From Apricaphanius iberus (taxonomy: Eukaryota; Chordata; Actinopteri; Cyprinodontiformes; Aphaniidae), in NCBI GenBank assembly GCA_028564705.1, contig JAPXFQ010000184.1, forward strand, positions 1,666,501 to 1,730,500: 64,000 nucleotides of DNA, read 5' to 3'. The position numbers were made by a program, and so were the translations under genes. How positions within the stretch are numbered: the first letter of the stretch is position 1; each line of letters begins with the position of its first letter. Below, piece after piece: positions 35,639 through 46,959 of the stretch. The notes beneath the pieces were generated by a model, which was not told where the DNA came from, searched no databases, and saw only the letters and a program-made list of their open reading frames with translations.

Positions 35639-36811
35639 AGTAATAATTTTTTTAATTCACAGTGAAACCAATTTTTGGTTGTTCAATTCACCCGGCATTG
35701 CAGAACCAAAGATCAGGGAACGGGAAAAGCATTTAACTTGCATTAGGATAGGCATTAGCATTTAACTAGCATTAACCTCATTTGTTTGAACAATCGTCAA
35801 TTTTAAATAATTGTAATAGATAGATCGATAGACACATTTCCTGTGGTCCGTGGTGAGGCACTTTCACATGGTAGAGTGGGTTAATATTGTCTCAGCAAGT
35901 GGTTTGACTCCTACCTCCTATCACTTAGTGATAGACTCCTACCAACAAAGACCAAGGGCTGAATCAAAGTTTATCTCAGTTTAACGGTCTTTAACCTTCA
36001 GAAATCATATAAAGTTTTTAAAATTATTTTTATTTTTAAAGATTTGGTTGTCTTTCAGTTGAAATGAAATGATCTAGTTTTTATGCATCACTAGGAGGTC
36101 GTATTGTAGCAGAGATATTTCAGCAACTGGAAAATTGTTGTATATGTTTGAGTATGTCCAGTATGTATCAATTTAACCACATTTTGATTAGAAAGAAAAT
36201 CATTAAATTCAAACTTCTGCACCCAATTTCTTTTTTTAAGCATCATTGAATCTGTGTTTTAAATAATCAGTCCATAATGAAAGAAGAGTTGAAATAAATT
36301 GTTGAAAGATGAGAATTAAGACATTTATGACAAAGATGAGTCCAAAAAAGGTCTGACCAGAACTGTATGTACCTTGGATTTAATTCATCGGCTCTGCACT
36401 TTTTTGGGAACAGCAGGCAAAACCTCACCACAAACAATTTAGGTATTTGGGATAATTTCACGAGAACAAGAACTCATGATTAAAGAACCACAGAGGAACC
36501 CACAACTACATCTACAGTACTTTGTACTGGTAAAGTGCCAACATGTAGGAAGGGACATCATGAGCTGAGAGAGGCTAAAGAGACTCAGTGACCACCTCTG
36601 TTTGTTTCTGATGGAAGGCTGTGTGTTTGTGAGAGTGTGTGGCTGTGATGGTGGGGATTCCCAGCGCCAGTCACAGAGCCAGATATGGGAGTGTGGGAAT
36701 GAGATTGAGGGCTGGCAGCCTAACAAGGTCTAATGCAGGAGGGGGAGGCCCAAACCAACCAATATAGCACAGAGACTGCTTATTCAACTAGTAGAGGAAG
36801 CCAGGGCCCTC

Positions 36812-36814
<3 letters not shown>
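35639..36814. other. no gene seen; possible decayed SINE at 35865-35925
   Basis: The text GGTTTGACTCC near 35900 resembles a B box and the neighbourhood a decayed tRNA-type SINE, but similarity is poor. Nothing else was recognised. Confidence 0.3.

Positions 36815-36845
<31 letters not shown>
36815..36845. repeat. (TG)n microsatellite
   Basis: About 15 uninterrupted TG units, preceded by CTGTC. Confidence 0.95.
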
Positions 36846-36848
<3 letters not shown>

Positions 36849-37332
36849 TCCTTGGCCAATCATCCTCCCCACTGGTCGTGATATAAAACACCCATCCCTG
36901 GACCTTCAGTGGTAAAAACACACACAAACACACTCGTCTTTACTTTCCAGAGTTCCTGTCACAAATATTCGTGTGTGAGTGGAGCTTTGGAATACAGCAG
37001 ACGGCCAGTATTTAAGGGGTTATAGACCTCAACCGCCCACGAACAGCTAAAATCCATGATTGCACTCAGAGTTCAGATACCATTTACTCCCAAATATGAA
37101 TTAATACTACAGTGAATACCTTCCTAAAACAATAGCAGAAACTACCATATGGTTTTCCTGATCTCTACTCCAGAGGTTATAGCCAGTTAGCTAGAAGGAA
37201 AACTGGGTGACACTCCTGGATTAGCTGCTTTGCACATGGCAGGAAAAGCTTGTCAAGTAGCATTGTGCTTAAGTATTTCAGTTTTACAAGCTGTGTTAGA
37301 AAAAAAAATAAAAAAATTTGTTATGCTCTACG
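36846..37332. other. no gene seen
   Basis: Unique-looking sequence; no supported frame. Confidence 0.4.
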
Positions 37333-37720
37333 CAGGGATGCACCGATATTGCCAAATGTACTGGTATCGGTGTCCGCTAACGTTAACCAATACCATGAAC
37401 AGATGTGGAAATCCAGCAATAATTTCACAGAAAATATTTGTTTTTAACTTTTACATTTCATTTATTTATTTTACATTTACATTTCAATATTTTATTTTTT
37501 ATCAGCTTTTAATTTTTATAAAATGTATTTTTATTTTAATTCATTTATAATTTCTTGTAACAAGCAGAGAAGAAAATTAAACCTGACTCCCAATTGATAG
37601 CACTTTTTTGTGTGATAGAAGTATCGGCATTGGAACTCGGTATCGGTATGTACTCTGAATGTTCCAAGTATCGATATGGTATCGTTTTTTTTTTTCAAAA
37701 GTGGTATCGTTGCATCACTG
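37333..37720. mobile_element. hAT MITE copy 1 (CAGGGATGCA ends)
   Basis: The left end is CAGGGATGCACCGATA. The right end in reverse complement is CAGTGATGCAACGATACCAC. The interior carries GTATCGG units on both sides and an AT-rich core with TTGTAACAAGCAGAGAAGAA. The 8 bases outside the ends (GCTCTACG and GCTCCATA) agree at 5 positions, suggesting a decayed 8-bp target duplication. Two further copies in the window (40142 and 48690) share the core. Confidence 0.8.
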
Positions 37721-40141
37721 GCTCCATAGAGAAATTCACATATAAGTGGGTTTGAATAAATTGGAATTACACTCCACAGAAAAATACATGAATGCTTAAC
37801 GGAGAATAGACCAGGGTTAATTGTAATTTTAGATCTGCACTTGGCCTCTAAGTTGGACTCAAGATGCTATTTGTATTTTACAGAGTCACTACTGTACCAA
37901 TACTGTAAGGACATGGCTTCCTTTAGCAAACTGGAATACACAGTGGCTTTTTAATCAGCAGTACTGATCATGTGGGTAAAAACAAACAGGCACATCATTT
38001 TTAGCTTAGTAAAAAAAAAGTGTTCCTAATTATTATTATGGTGTGACTTGTGTACAACGTAAGGTAACTAACAAAAATGAAGTGACAAAAACTATAGGTG
38101 TCTAGGATCCTGAGATTTTTTTAATACAGCTGTCCAACATCAATATTTATTTTTAAAAAACAGATCTTCGATGTATCCATTGTAAAAAAGTAAAAGAAAA
38201 TTACCCTCAGTAGTTCATATCATGGAACTGAAGCTCAAAGACTCTGTGGCACTGATACTAAGGGAACAATTTTGAAAACCAAAACCTTGGCAAAAAAACA
38301 CATGTGGAAAGTTTCAGATGATAACTCCCATCAAGATCAACACCATGAGGTCACATTGTGAGAATGGGGCACAGTGTTTTTGATCTGAGTCTGTGAAAGC
38401 TGAGCAGAGGTCTGCTTTTATTTGCTGATGTTACAGACAGGAAACAGCAGATCTTCCCTTGTCAAGATGAGCTAGACGAGGACTGCTAAAGAGATCACAG
38501 CGTAATATCCAAGATCAAATGTGTGAGCGTGTGCGTGTCAGAATGGACTTGTTTTACAACATGTGGGCAGTCTGGGCGAAGCACGGCAGGTGTGGGGATG
38601 ATATTTTTAGGTGCTGTTGAGGAGGAGGCTGGAACGACTGACACATGGGCTGCTAAAAAATCAGCTGACTGGAGACATAACAATAACACTGATGAAGAGG
38701 GAGATCTGCACGCATTCCCTGTCAGGGGAGGACAAGCTCCATTCATGTAGCACTCATGGTCACAAATAAGCATTTCAGTAGCATGCTGTAAGATTGGAGC
38801 ATGTAATAATGCATTATGTATTCGTGAAGGTATTTCATGGGAAATGAGCTCCGTTTTGGCAGGGCCGGTTGAATCCGTGTGCTTGACAACAGAATGATTC
38901 ATAGATGCAGTGTTTTGGATTGTGATTTGTATTACTTATCTTGCTTTTTTGGCAAGAAACGGAGAAACTCAAAGCCATGAATGTGGCATAAGCATATAAA
39001 CATACAGAGAAGTATATCAGTGTTTGTGTTTGAGAGGAAAAGGCAGAGTTAGAAAAACGGGATTCAGAGATAAACAGAAAGAGAGTGGTCCGTCCTGTTT
39101 TTTAGTCGTTCGGTTAGAACTCGAGGAGGTTGCTTGTTTGAGTTTGAATAGATATGTGTCCGTGTGTTTTGCTGAGAACTTGGTGTTGGCATTGAAGCCG
39201 TCTGCAGGAAGCGGCAGCTCCACACCACTGGCAGACGCTCTCAGCTTACTTCCTGTGTGCTGGGAGGCAGACAGCCACATGCATAAACACACGCATGCAC
39301 ACACGTACTCACACAGAGATGGAGCGTTCCAGGGCGCTCGCCTGGAGAGTCGTCCAACGAAATGAGAGAGCGAGGGAGGACGGCACAGAGAGAAGGAGAG
39401 AGGGAGGGAGGGAGGAGGGAGTTCAGCAGAGAGCAGCACTTTCCCACAGTCTGGGGATTTGACACATGGCTCTCACACATTCCTCAGTCCTGCCGCCGGC
39501 CGAGCACAAGCACTCGGGGAAGGAGGGAGAAAAAGAGACAGACCCTGTACTTTTGGACGACAGCGAGCATGCTCAAATGTGTTTCACATGTGTTTGCCTT
39601 ATGCACCGGTGGTCTGACAGCCACCAAACAGACAGCGGCCAGGTGTTTTTCTAACCTACACCTGCTGCTATGTGCAGTATGAAGCAGCAACTTTGATGAA
39701 TTTTTTTTGTGTCACTCTAGTGGCTCATGTGATAATCCTGGAGTAATGGGATTGCTGAGGGGCAGTGTTGGACGAATCTTATGGTCATTTGATCTGTATG
39801 CAATGAGTTTTTAATTTAGAACATCAGTATTTAAAGAAATCTATTTAATATGATTATAGCTATTTCTTTATGTACTTCCGAAACCCTCCACTTTGTTATT
39901 CTGAAACTGCGATATAAGTAACCATTGTAGTGCTAGGGGGGCTGCAAGTAAACCATTTTAAAGGTAAATAGAAAGGTAATTAACTTTTTTCAACAAAAAG
40001 ATGAGTTTTCCAAGTATTAGAATTATGTTTGCTCCTAACAGAAACTACTGAAAAAGGGAACTGCTGAGCAGCATATTAAAAAAATTCCAATAAGAACAGA
40101 TGTTTCTCTTTTTATTTCAATTACTAAAGGAACAAGTTACA
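37721..40141. other. no gene; GC-rich patch 39180-39560
   Basis: No recognised repeat. A GC- and purine-rich stretch with GAGAGGGAGGGAGGGAGG at about 39399-39416, and open frames on both strands, lies at 39020-39690. It could be promoter-like or an untranslated exon, but no signal is decisive. The segment at 38480-38900 is also repeat-free. Confidence 0.3.
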
Positions 40142-40371
40142 TAACCAATACCATGCACCGATGGTAATTGCAATGATTTAACAGAAAATGTTTATTTTTC
40201 ACTTTAATTTTAGCTTGGTGGTCGTCATTCACCGTCATTTGTTGTAACAAGTACAGAAGATATTAAAACCTGTCTTCCAATTCAATGCATTTTTATGTGG
40301 TAGAAGTTTTGGTATTTGTACTCAGATCAACAATCAGTATCTTATCGGTTTGAAAAAAATTGTTGCATACC
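40142..40371. mobile_element. hAT MITE copy 2, decayed
   Basis: It shares the interior of the copies at 37333 and 48690 in the same order: TTAACAGAAAATGTTTAT, then GTTGTAACAAGTACAGAAG, AAAACCTGTCTTCCAATTC and TATCTTATCGGTTTGAAAA. Both ends are damaged and no target duplication is found. Confidence 0.65.
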
Positions 40372-40961
40372 TACTTGTGTATCAAAGTTTTCCAAATCTT
40401 TCAAATGCTTGCAAAACATAAAAAATTGGGCATAAAAAGTTAAACGATATATACTTATAAAAATAACATAAACTATCATATATTGTGAACACATATCGTT
40501 GTCATTAATAATAAAAGAAAAAGATGGGGGAAAACAAACCAACAAAGGTTTTATTTTGAAAATATACTGGATGTACCTCGCTGGCTCACGTCTCACTTCC
40601 TGTTTGGCTGTTAACTTTATTCAGTGACTGGAAAAAAGTAGAACTCATGCAGAAACTTTTCAGAACTCTGCCTTTGGATCTGCACTGCACCGCTGGTGAG
40701 AATGCTATGTTTGGAGTCAGTGTTTTATCATCTATATGGAAGCCATACAGAAACCGAACAGCATCTTTTCCACAGTTTCCCTACAGCTTCCATAAGGACT
40801 GCCCTTCACACCAAGAGTGTTTCTCAATGTGTGTACTTGTGTAGATGTGTGTACACGCATACTTGAGAAACGTCATCGACAGTGGGCAAAGTGGCCGGAT
40901 GTGTTCTTGCTCCGCCCATTGTATCGAGGACTCATAAAAGCATAACTCTGGGGACTTCAGC
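40372..40961. other. no gene seen
   Basis: Unique-looking; short frames only. Confidence 0.4.
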
Positions 40962-41448
40962 CAGCAAGGTAGAGCCCTCCACGGGCCTATTATCTGGACC
41001 CGAACCCGGCCCAGTTGGATCCGCCACATAACCTTTCAAAATGTTTCTGGAAATGTGATTAACCTGTTTTTTTTTTTTGCTTCGCATACAACACACTGAA
41101 CAAACCCGGTATGCTCAACTTGAAGGGTTGTGAGAAGATTAAACTTACTCTAGAATGGAGCTTTTCTCTTGCTGTTGTTCACGCTCTTCAATTCGCTTCA
41201 ATTTTCAATCTTTTACTTTATCTCCGTCAAACATTGACTCCAAGCCAGATGCTAAAGCGCTGCGCCCACTGCGTTCGTAAATTAGACACAAATACCACCG
41301 AGAAATTGTCAATTGAAAAATAAAAGTGCCCGAGCCCGGCCTGTGTCTGGGGTAATTATACGGTCGTGGGTCTGAAGTCCAGCCTTCAAGCCCTCGGGCT
41401 GTCGGGACCGTCGCGCCTGAGGCTCCAGTGTATGGCTCTACAGCAAGG
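40962..41448. mobile_element. hAT MITE, 471 bp, perfect 8-bp target duplication
   Basis: The element is 40970-41440, starting TAGAGCCCTCCACGGGCC and ending GTATGGCTCTA, so TAGAGCC is inverted at both ends. The flanks are a perfect 8-bp direct repeat, CAGCAAGG (40962-40969 and 41441-41448). Sub-terminal GC-rich blocks (CCGAACCCGGCCCAG on the left, GAGCCCGGCCTGTG on the right) surround an AT-richer middle. Frames inside (41111-41323 and 41205-41456) have no transposase domain, so it is non-autonomous. Confidence 0.88.
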
Positions 41449-41943
41449 TATCCCACAATGTCTTGTGCTTCCAGCAGCAGTAAACAGAGAAGGTGAGGGC
41501 TGAAATATATTGCTTATAAACCACTATTAGTTTGTCACAAAAAAGCGACAAAGTATATTTTTAGGCGAGAAAGTAGAGATCAAAACTTCCTCTATGCGGT
41601 CAGTTCATCAAGAATCTGCCTCCTCTGAAATGTGCGTTGGTGTTTTCCAAGTAGCACAGCACAGCTAATAAGCTGCAGTAGCTGCAGGCTCAGCTGGTGG
41701 TTGGAGTGTGTTTTCCCCACCTGATCCCACTACATGTTATCTCTCAGTAGCGACTAAAAGTGAGATACAGTATGAAGGGTTTTAGTATATGTGGGATAAT
41801 TGAAAGTGCTAGAATATTAAATACATAATTTTTCTCCAGAAATGTTTAGATTATATATTTAATACAGGCATTTTTTATACTGTGTTGCCCAAGTTTATAA
41901 AATACCAATTACTGGTATTTGCTTCTCTGCCTGTGTAACTCCA
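41449..41943. other. no gene seen
   Basis: Unique-looking sequence without recognised features. Confidence 0.4.
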
Positions 41944-42125
41944 AGTGGAACAGAAAATAATTTTTATCACTCAAGTGACATTCGTTCCTTATTTTTGATC
42001 AGGGGACCCATGTGCCAACCATAAGGGGAGGAGACTTCGGCTCCTCATTTAGCTCTTTAGAAAAACTGACAGATGACGTCACTGATGCTCCATATACAGC
42101 CTATAGTGGCCACATGGAAATAACA
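41944..42125 (+). repeat. fragment of the AATAACTTTTATCG foldback family
   Basis: It resembles the right arm of the nested element at 43510-44190: AATAATTTTTATCACTC, then GGGGACCCATGTGCCAACC, then GGGGAGGAGACTTCGGCTCC, and GATGACGTCACTGATGCTCC further on. Only one side is present. Confidence 0.55.
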
Positions 42126-42149
42126 AGACACCATCTCCAGCATTAAATG

Positions 42150-42215
42150 GGCGAAAGGTGAGGTACACCCTGGAGAGTTTGTCAGTCCATCGCAGAACAT
42201 TCTAATCTGAGATAA
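42150..42215 (-). mobile_element. short LINE tail-family fragment
   Basis: GTGAGGTACACCCTGGAGAG followed by CAGTCCATCGCAGAAC is the piece of the LINE tail family that precedes the block seen at 31530, in the same orientation as the copy at 4146. Confidence 0.5.
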
Positions 42216-43368
42216 AAATGTCACTCAGCTCAGGATATAAATTTGACCAGTAAAGTTAAAGAAGTAAATAAATAATTATGCAGAGGTTGACACATTAGCT
42301 AGAGTTTGTGAACTGGTTTTAAAAGAGAAAAAAAGTACACAAAAGGAAAATGCATTGATAAAGAAGTGGACACAAAAAGAGCAGATGCTCTTGTCCATAC
42401 AAAGATATGGAGGTGGACTATCTTATTTTTTTTTTTTCAATCAGAAATGTCATTACAGATTTGTCCTGACTCATCTCTGTTTCTATTCATTTTGGGACTG
42501 TTGTCGAGTTAATAGACACGAAGTTATAACAGACACTTCCAAAGGGTACTGCTCCCCATCAACTATGAAAACTGAAACATTCACAAGTGCTGTTTGATCA
42601 CCCATTTGTTGAATGAAAGGCTCCACCTTAATTCTATAATTCAGAACAGAGAAGCTAAATTTCTCTTAACTATAAATTTTAGTTTTACTGTATATGGAAG
42701 GACAAAAATGACTTGTTACTCTATGAAGGACACCCAAAAAATGTGTTTTACTGTGGAAGGAGAGTGGGTGTCGAAGAAGAGGTTCTCCAATAAGGTGCTT
42801 AGAATATTCAAATATATCTGGATTATAGAAAACTCATGCTATTCTAAACGGATCAGAGGAGATGGAAGATATCTAAGAATCACTGACTAAAATATGTCTA
42901 GTTCCTGTGATAATAAAACTCAGCTCTTTTAACTGTTTTTTTAATCTATTCTTGTTTGTATAATCCATAGCTACAGAGATAAAATGATCATGACCTATTT
43001 TGTCCACAACCGCAGAGCAACATAATTTAACCTGGCACATATAAGGATAATAATTTAACTTGGTTTAACCTGAAAACTGCCCTAAGATGAACTATGCAAC
43101 ATAAAGTGGAGTATAATCTACAGTGACGGTTTTATTATGTTTATTGCAGGATGTGTTTGCCTTCTGTGCCTCTTGACTCATGCACCCTGTCTGATAGCTA
43201 ACAATAAGCCATAACACTGTAAGCAGAATGATGGAAAAGTTAAAACTAAAGACTTGTTACTTATTTGGCATGATGCCTATCTCCAGCAGTTGTTGAATGA
43301 GAGGCACGGTACGCCACGGACCAATCAAGAGCAATACAAGGGCAATGCAGAAACACCCAGGTCACACC
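42216..43368. other. no gene seen
   Basis: AT-rich. The frames at 42355-42597 and 42594-42890 overlap and contain no recognised domain. Confidence 0.4.
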
Positions 43369-43509
43369 TAAAGCCTAGTTTATACTTCTTTGTCAGCAAG
43401 TTTGCACAATCACTTATTGATTAAGACGTTTTATTTTTATACTTTTCCATTGACGTGCCCGTGTTGCAAAGCAGTTCTCCACCAGGACAGCATGGAGTTT
43501 AAACCTTTT

Positions 43510-44190
43510 CTGGTGGGTCCTTCAGGTCCTCTACTGCCAAAATTTTTTTTTAAATGAATGAGAGTCAATGGAGCAATAAAAGTTATTTTCTTATCCTGTT
43601 TGAAATGTGCGATGGATCGAACACATGATGTCCGTGAATTTTAAAGACTAATTTAATGCAGATAAAATGCTGATTTTCAACCGGCGGCAGAAGTTACTTT
43701 AGGATTTATGTAAAAACATTTAGTGGACTACAACTGCAGAAGAAGAAGGAGAGCGAGGGTCGTAGCCTTCAGGACAAAGAAAGGAGCATTAAACACGGAG
43801 AAAACCTCTATAAATCTGACCATGTGGAAAGTGGCAGCTATTTCGGGGGTAAAGCAGTCGGTGTAGTGAGAGCCAGCATGCGGAGCTCTAGGTGAGTGTT
43901 TAACGTGCTATAGCTAGTGCTAGCTCGATTTAGCTGCATGACGACATATATGCAACTTGCCATCTGATTTGTAGCCATTTTAATCGCAAAATTTTACAAT
44001 CAAATAAATTCCAAATCACTTGACAAATACAGTCGAAATGTACTTCATTAGTTATCATTTAAACTGAGGTACAACATATGTGTGATTCAGCATGTAAGAC
44101 AAAGTGGACCAAAAAATAACTTTTATCGCTCCATTGACTTCCATTCATAATTTTTTCGGCCAACGGGCCAACCGGAAGGGGAGGAGACTT
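43510..44190. mobile_element. foldback DNA element nested in the Harbinger element
   Basis: Inverted arms: GTCAATGGAGCAATAAAAGT on the left (43564-43583) and its near-exact inverse ACTTTTATCGCTCCATTGAC (44119-44138) on the right, with further similarity outward. The interior contains TAAAGCAGTCGGTGTAGTGA and a TAGCTAGTGCTAGC stretch, as I recall for a common fish repeat. There is no coding capacity. Confidence 0.65.
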
Positions 44191-44752
44191 AAGCTTGGTT
44201 TATGCTTGCCGTAACCGCGAGGTCCGCACGGCTCCACGCGGCCAAATTACGTCATTTCAGCAACCACGCCTCTCCGTGCGGCCGCCTCCCACGCCAAAAT
44301 TTCCGCACCGCGCACCTAGGAAAATTTGTAACTATGCGGACGGTCCCGCACGGAAAAAAAATGGCGGACTGGCAAGAGCTCATATTGCCGGAGGTTCGTA
44401 AATAGACATCTTTATGATTCGGCCGATAGAGATCACTGTGATCAACTGTGTTTTAATGGAAGAGAGGACAGTCTCCTTTTTCGTCTTTTTTCCTAAGTAA
44501 ACAGCATAAACGTTTTGCTTTGTTTAAGCTCACGGGTGTCACCATCTTGTAAAAAACAGTGATTACTAGTTCTACTATGGTTTAGTGTTGTATGCATGCC
44601 GTAGAGCCCTACACCGCCCCCTACAGTTTTCACGAATATTGGCTCTCAGCAGGGACAAGCCGCAAAAAGTATAAACGCTGCTCGAAGGCGTGTCGGCCGG
44701 TTCCGCACGTCTCGTTTCCGCGCGGAATGTTCATGCGTCAAGCATAAACATC
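44191..44752. mobile_element. GC-rich MITE, GTTTATGCTTG ends
   Basis: The left end is GGTTTATGCTTGCCG and the right end is its inverse (CGTCAAGCATAAACAT). The body is GC- and CpG-rich (TCCGCACGGCTCCACGCGG, TTCCGCGCGG), unlike the flanks. It contains AAAAATGGCGGACTGG, opening a short frame (MADWQELILPEVRK) that stops at once and may be the stub of a transposon ORF. The layout resembles Harbinger-derived MITEs. The target duplication is not clear. Confidence 0.65.
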
Positions 44753-45062
44753 TATTCTCTACATCTACTGGTGTTGGAAATTGTCAAAATACCATATTAG
44801 ATAAACTGACCTTGCAATATGAAGCATCTAGTGCCCAAAACCTGCATTGACTACTAATTACATCAACTATAGAGCACCGTTCTGGTGAAATGACCTGGGG
44901 ATGATGTTGAGCTGACCAATCACCCGATGGATAGTTGGCCTCCACTCCATGTACCCTTGCATGAGTGACATAGAGCCCTTGGGTCGATTGATAATGGCAC
45001 TGTGTGTCTCCACACCTACGCAGATGGAGAAGTAGAAACGAGGCTTAATATTCTTGTTGTTG

Positions 45063-45155
45063 GGAAGAACATGGAGTACACAGAGAACCCTAGCATGTAT
45101 GAGGAGAATGTGCGAACCCCATGCAGAAAGCCTCCAGCCCAGGATTTGAAAACAG
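45063..45155 (-). mobile_element. LINE tail-family fragment
   Basis: It contains GGAGTACACAGAGAACCC, then GAGGAGAATGTGCGAACCCC and ATGCAGAAAGCCTCCAGCCC, matching the same tail family as at 31530, in the same orientation. Confidence 0.55.
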
Positions 45156-45479
45156 CCGTTTTAAAAAACTTTTAATTCTTGTTGCTGTTTTTAGGCTTGT
45201 CTAGGTTTGACATGTTTGTTTATTGCTTGTCTAATTCTAATATGATCTTAAAGCCAAAGAGGCATCGAAAATGCTCCTTTTTAAGTTTCAACCCCTTGAA
45301 GACACTGTCAGCTAAGATAGCACCAGCCTAACCTTAGCTAAATGCACTTTTGCTAAATTACCCCTACCAGCTGGCAATACTATTCTGAAATATGTCCAGC
45401 TCACTTGATGAGACTTTACAGTAAAACTCATAATTATTCATAGCACCGGCAGATTAAGATTGAACATGTTAATAAAGAA
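45156..45479. other. no gene seen
   Basis: Short AT-rich stretch with no recognised feature. Confidence 0.4.
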
Positions 45480-45850
45480 TAATGCAGTTTGAAGCAGTGC
45501 AACCAAGGTCTTGACTTGAATCTGATAGAGAATCTGTGGAGGGAGGTGAAGATTAGGGTGATGATCAGTGGGCCTTCCACCCTCAAAGACTTAGAACGTA
45601 TCATCAAAAAGAAAAAAAAGAGTGGAAACCTGCAAAAAAAGCTGCCCAACAATTATGGGAAGAACATCTAAGAAGTATGTTTGCTGTATGGCCTATGAAG
45701 GTTTTTCTAGTCATTATTGAGAAGGACATGAATAGTTTTTACTTGTAATTTTTTTATAAAATAAAAATAAAAACTTTTATTTCAAAATTGAATCCTCACC
45801 AATCGTATATTTCCATGGTTCCCTGTAATAGCTTCAATAAGAAACTGTTT
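45480..45850 (+). mobile_element. Tc1-like transposase C-terminus (family C)
   Basis: The frame 45489-45671 reads LDLNLIENLWREVKIRVMIS followed by PSTLKDLERI, the C-terminal catalytic signature of Tc1-like transposases (DLNxIENLW contains the third acidic residue). It is followed by an A-rich tract and the sequence CCTCACCAATCGTATATTTC, which looks like the 3' terminal region. The N-terminal two thirds and the left terminal repeat are missing. Broken copy. Confidence 0.75.
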
Positions 45851-46303
45851 GGTGAAAAATCATTTTAAACCAAAATTATTCAAGGCATGAATAATAGTAG
45901 GCTCAACAGTACAAGTGTTTGTGCTCACTAGAAAAGGAGAAGATAACTTTTTTGCTATACTTGTAAACACTATGGAGTACTTCAATAACTTATTCCTTTC
46001 TATACTTTAATACAGGAGTCTCAAATATGAAAACATTGTGTCAAGCGTAAAGGTCTTACCTTCACATCCTAATACCATTTTGTGCTTTCTTCATCAGACA
46101 AAGTAATGAGTTTTGTGATACAAGAAATGTTGTAGTGTGTTTAAATATCACAAAATGCTGTGCTATCTTGTTACACCTTCTGTCTTCATCCTTCATGATA
46201 ACAAGAGCTGTTTTCTGAAGCCTCCTCAGCTGATCGCATGCAGGTATTCATACCAGAATGTGGCACCGATATTCAGGAGAGGAAAAGGTTATAAAGCTCG
46301 CAC
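45851..46303. other. no gene seen
   Basis: Unique-looking sequence. It would be intronic if the exon candidate at 46304-46557 is real. Confidence 0.35.
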
Positions 46304-46557
46304 CTGAAGGGAGATGGCATAAGGAGAGGATGAAGGGACGCCAGCCACATCTTTTCCTATGCTGTTATGGAGGTTCCCAAAGTGCAAATTAGGATGTCCT
46401 ATCCCTCTTCTTTTCTGGCCCTTCCTCTTCTTGCTTTCATAAGTTGAGGTCAGCGTGCGCTTTCTATTTACCAGAGCATCAACATAGCTGGGAGGAAAAC
46501 CTCTGCGATCCAGGTTGCACAAAGATTTGATTGTAGGAAGATGACAACAAAGCATCC
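46304..46557 (-). CDS. candidate internal coding exon, gene unknown
   Basis: On the minus strand, a polypyrimidine stretch and acceptor (GTTGGTTCCCCGCAG) lead into a 254-bp block that stays open and ends at CCTTCAG followed by GTGCGAGC, a possible donor. The block contributes two bases plus 84 codons and ends in phase 0. The peptide begins MLCCHLPTIKSLCNLDRRGF, has a strongly basic middle (RKRTLTS, then SKKRKGQKRRG) that could act as a nuclear-localisation or nucleic-acid-binding patch, and ends GVPSSSPYAISLQ. No transposon similarity is seen and composition is more balanced than the surroundings. I do not recognise the protein family. The donor is weaker than consensus. It could be a chance open frame. 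Confidence 0.35.
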
Positions 46558-46959
46558 CTGCGGGGAACCAACAGAGAGACAGACCGGCCCCGCTCTTTTG
46601 CTCTGCATGCCCGTGACTCCTTGACACAGCAACTTCCTGCTAATTAAGAGCTGGAGGTCTCTTCCCTCTCAGCACATCCTCAGTCATTCAATGTTTGTGT
46701 GTGTGTGTGAGTGTGTCAGAAGCTGGAGAGGTCAGCTGGACTGCTGCGGGCTCATTGTGGCCGGGGCAGAGATAGGAAGGGATGGGTGGGAATGCATGTT
46801 TCTGTTTAGATACATGTGTCTGAGGAGGTTGCAGGGATGGCTGATCTGTAGGTGGGGTTTGATCTCTAATCCTTTGCCAGTTTCTGTGGGGTTGTTTACG
46901 TATGTGGAGGCATCAGGAAAACAGCTGCCAAACAGCTTAGAGCATCGAAAAATATTTAC
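46558..46959. other. no gene seen
   Basis: Unique-looking. A short impure GT tract lies at 46693-46718. Confidence 0.4.

Larger units (their letters stand above)
43369..45048. mobile_element. PIF/Harbinger-type element with TAA target duplication
   Basis: The element is 43372-45045. The left end reads AGCCTAGTTTATACTTCT. The right end in reverse complement reads AGCCTCGTTTCTACTTCT, an 18-bp terminal repeat with two differences. It is flanked by TAA on both sides (43369-43371 and 45046-45048), the 3-bp duplication of PIF/Harbinger transposons. Two other elements appear nested in it (43510-44190 and 44191-44752), leaving about 140 bp of original sequence on the left and about 290 bp on the right. 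No transposase is found. Confidence 0.7.

Noticed and set aside
35865..35925. Decayed tRNA-derived SINE
   Set aside because: Only a B-box-like GGTTTGACTCC and vague similarity; body and tail are not recognisable.
39399..39416. G-quadruplex or promoter from GGGA repeats
   Set aside because: Short purine tract, no supporting start-site motifs. Kept only as a note in the gap entry.
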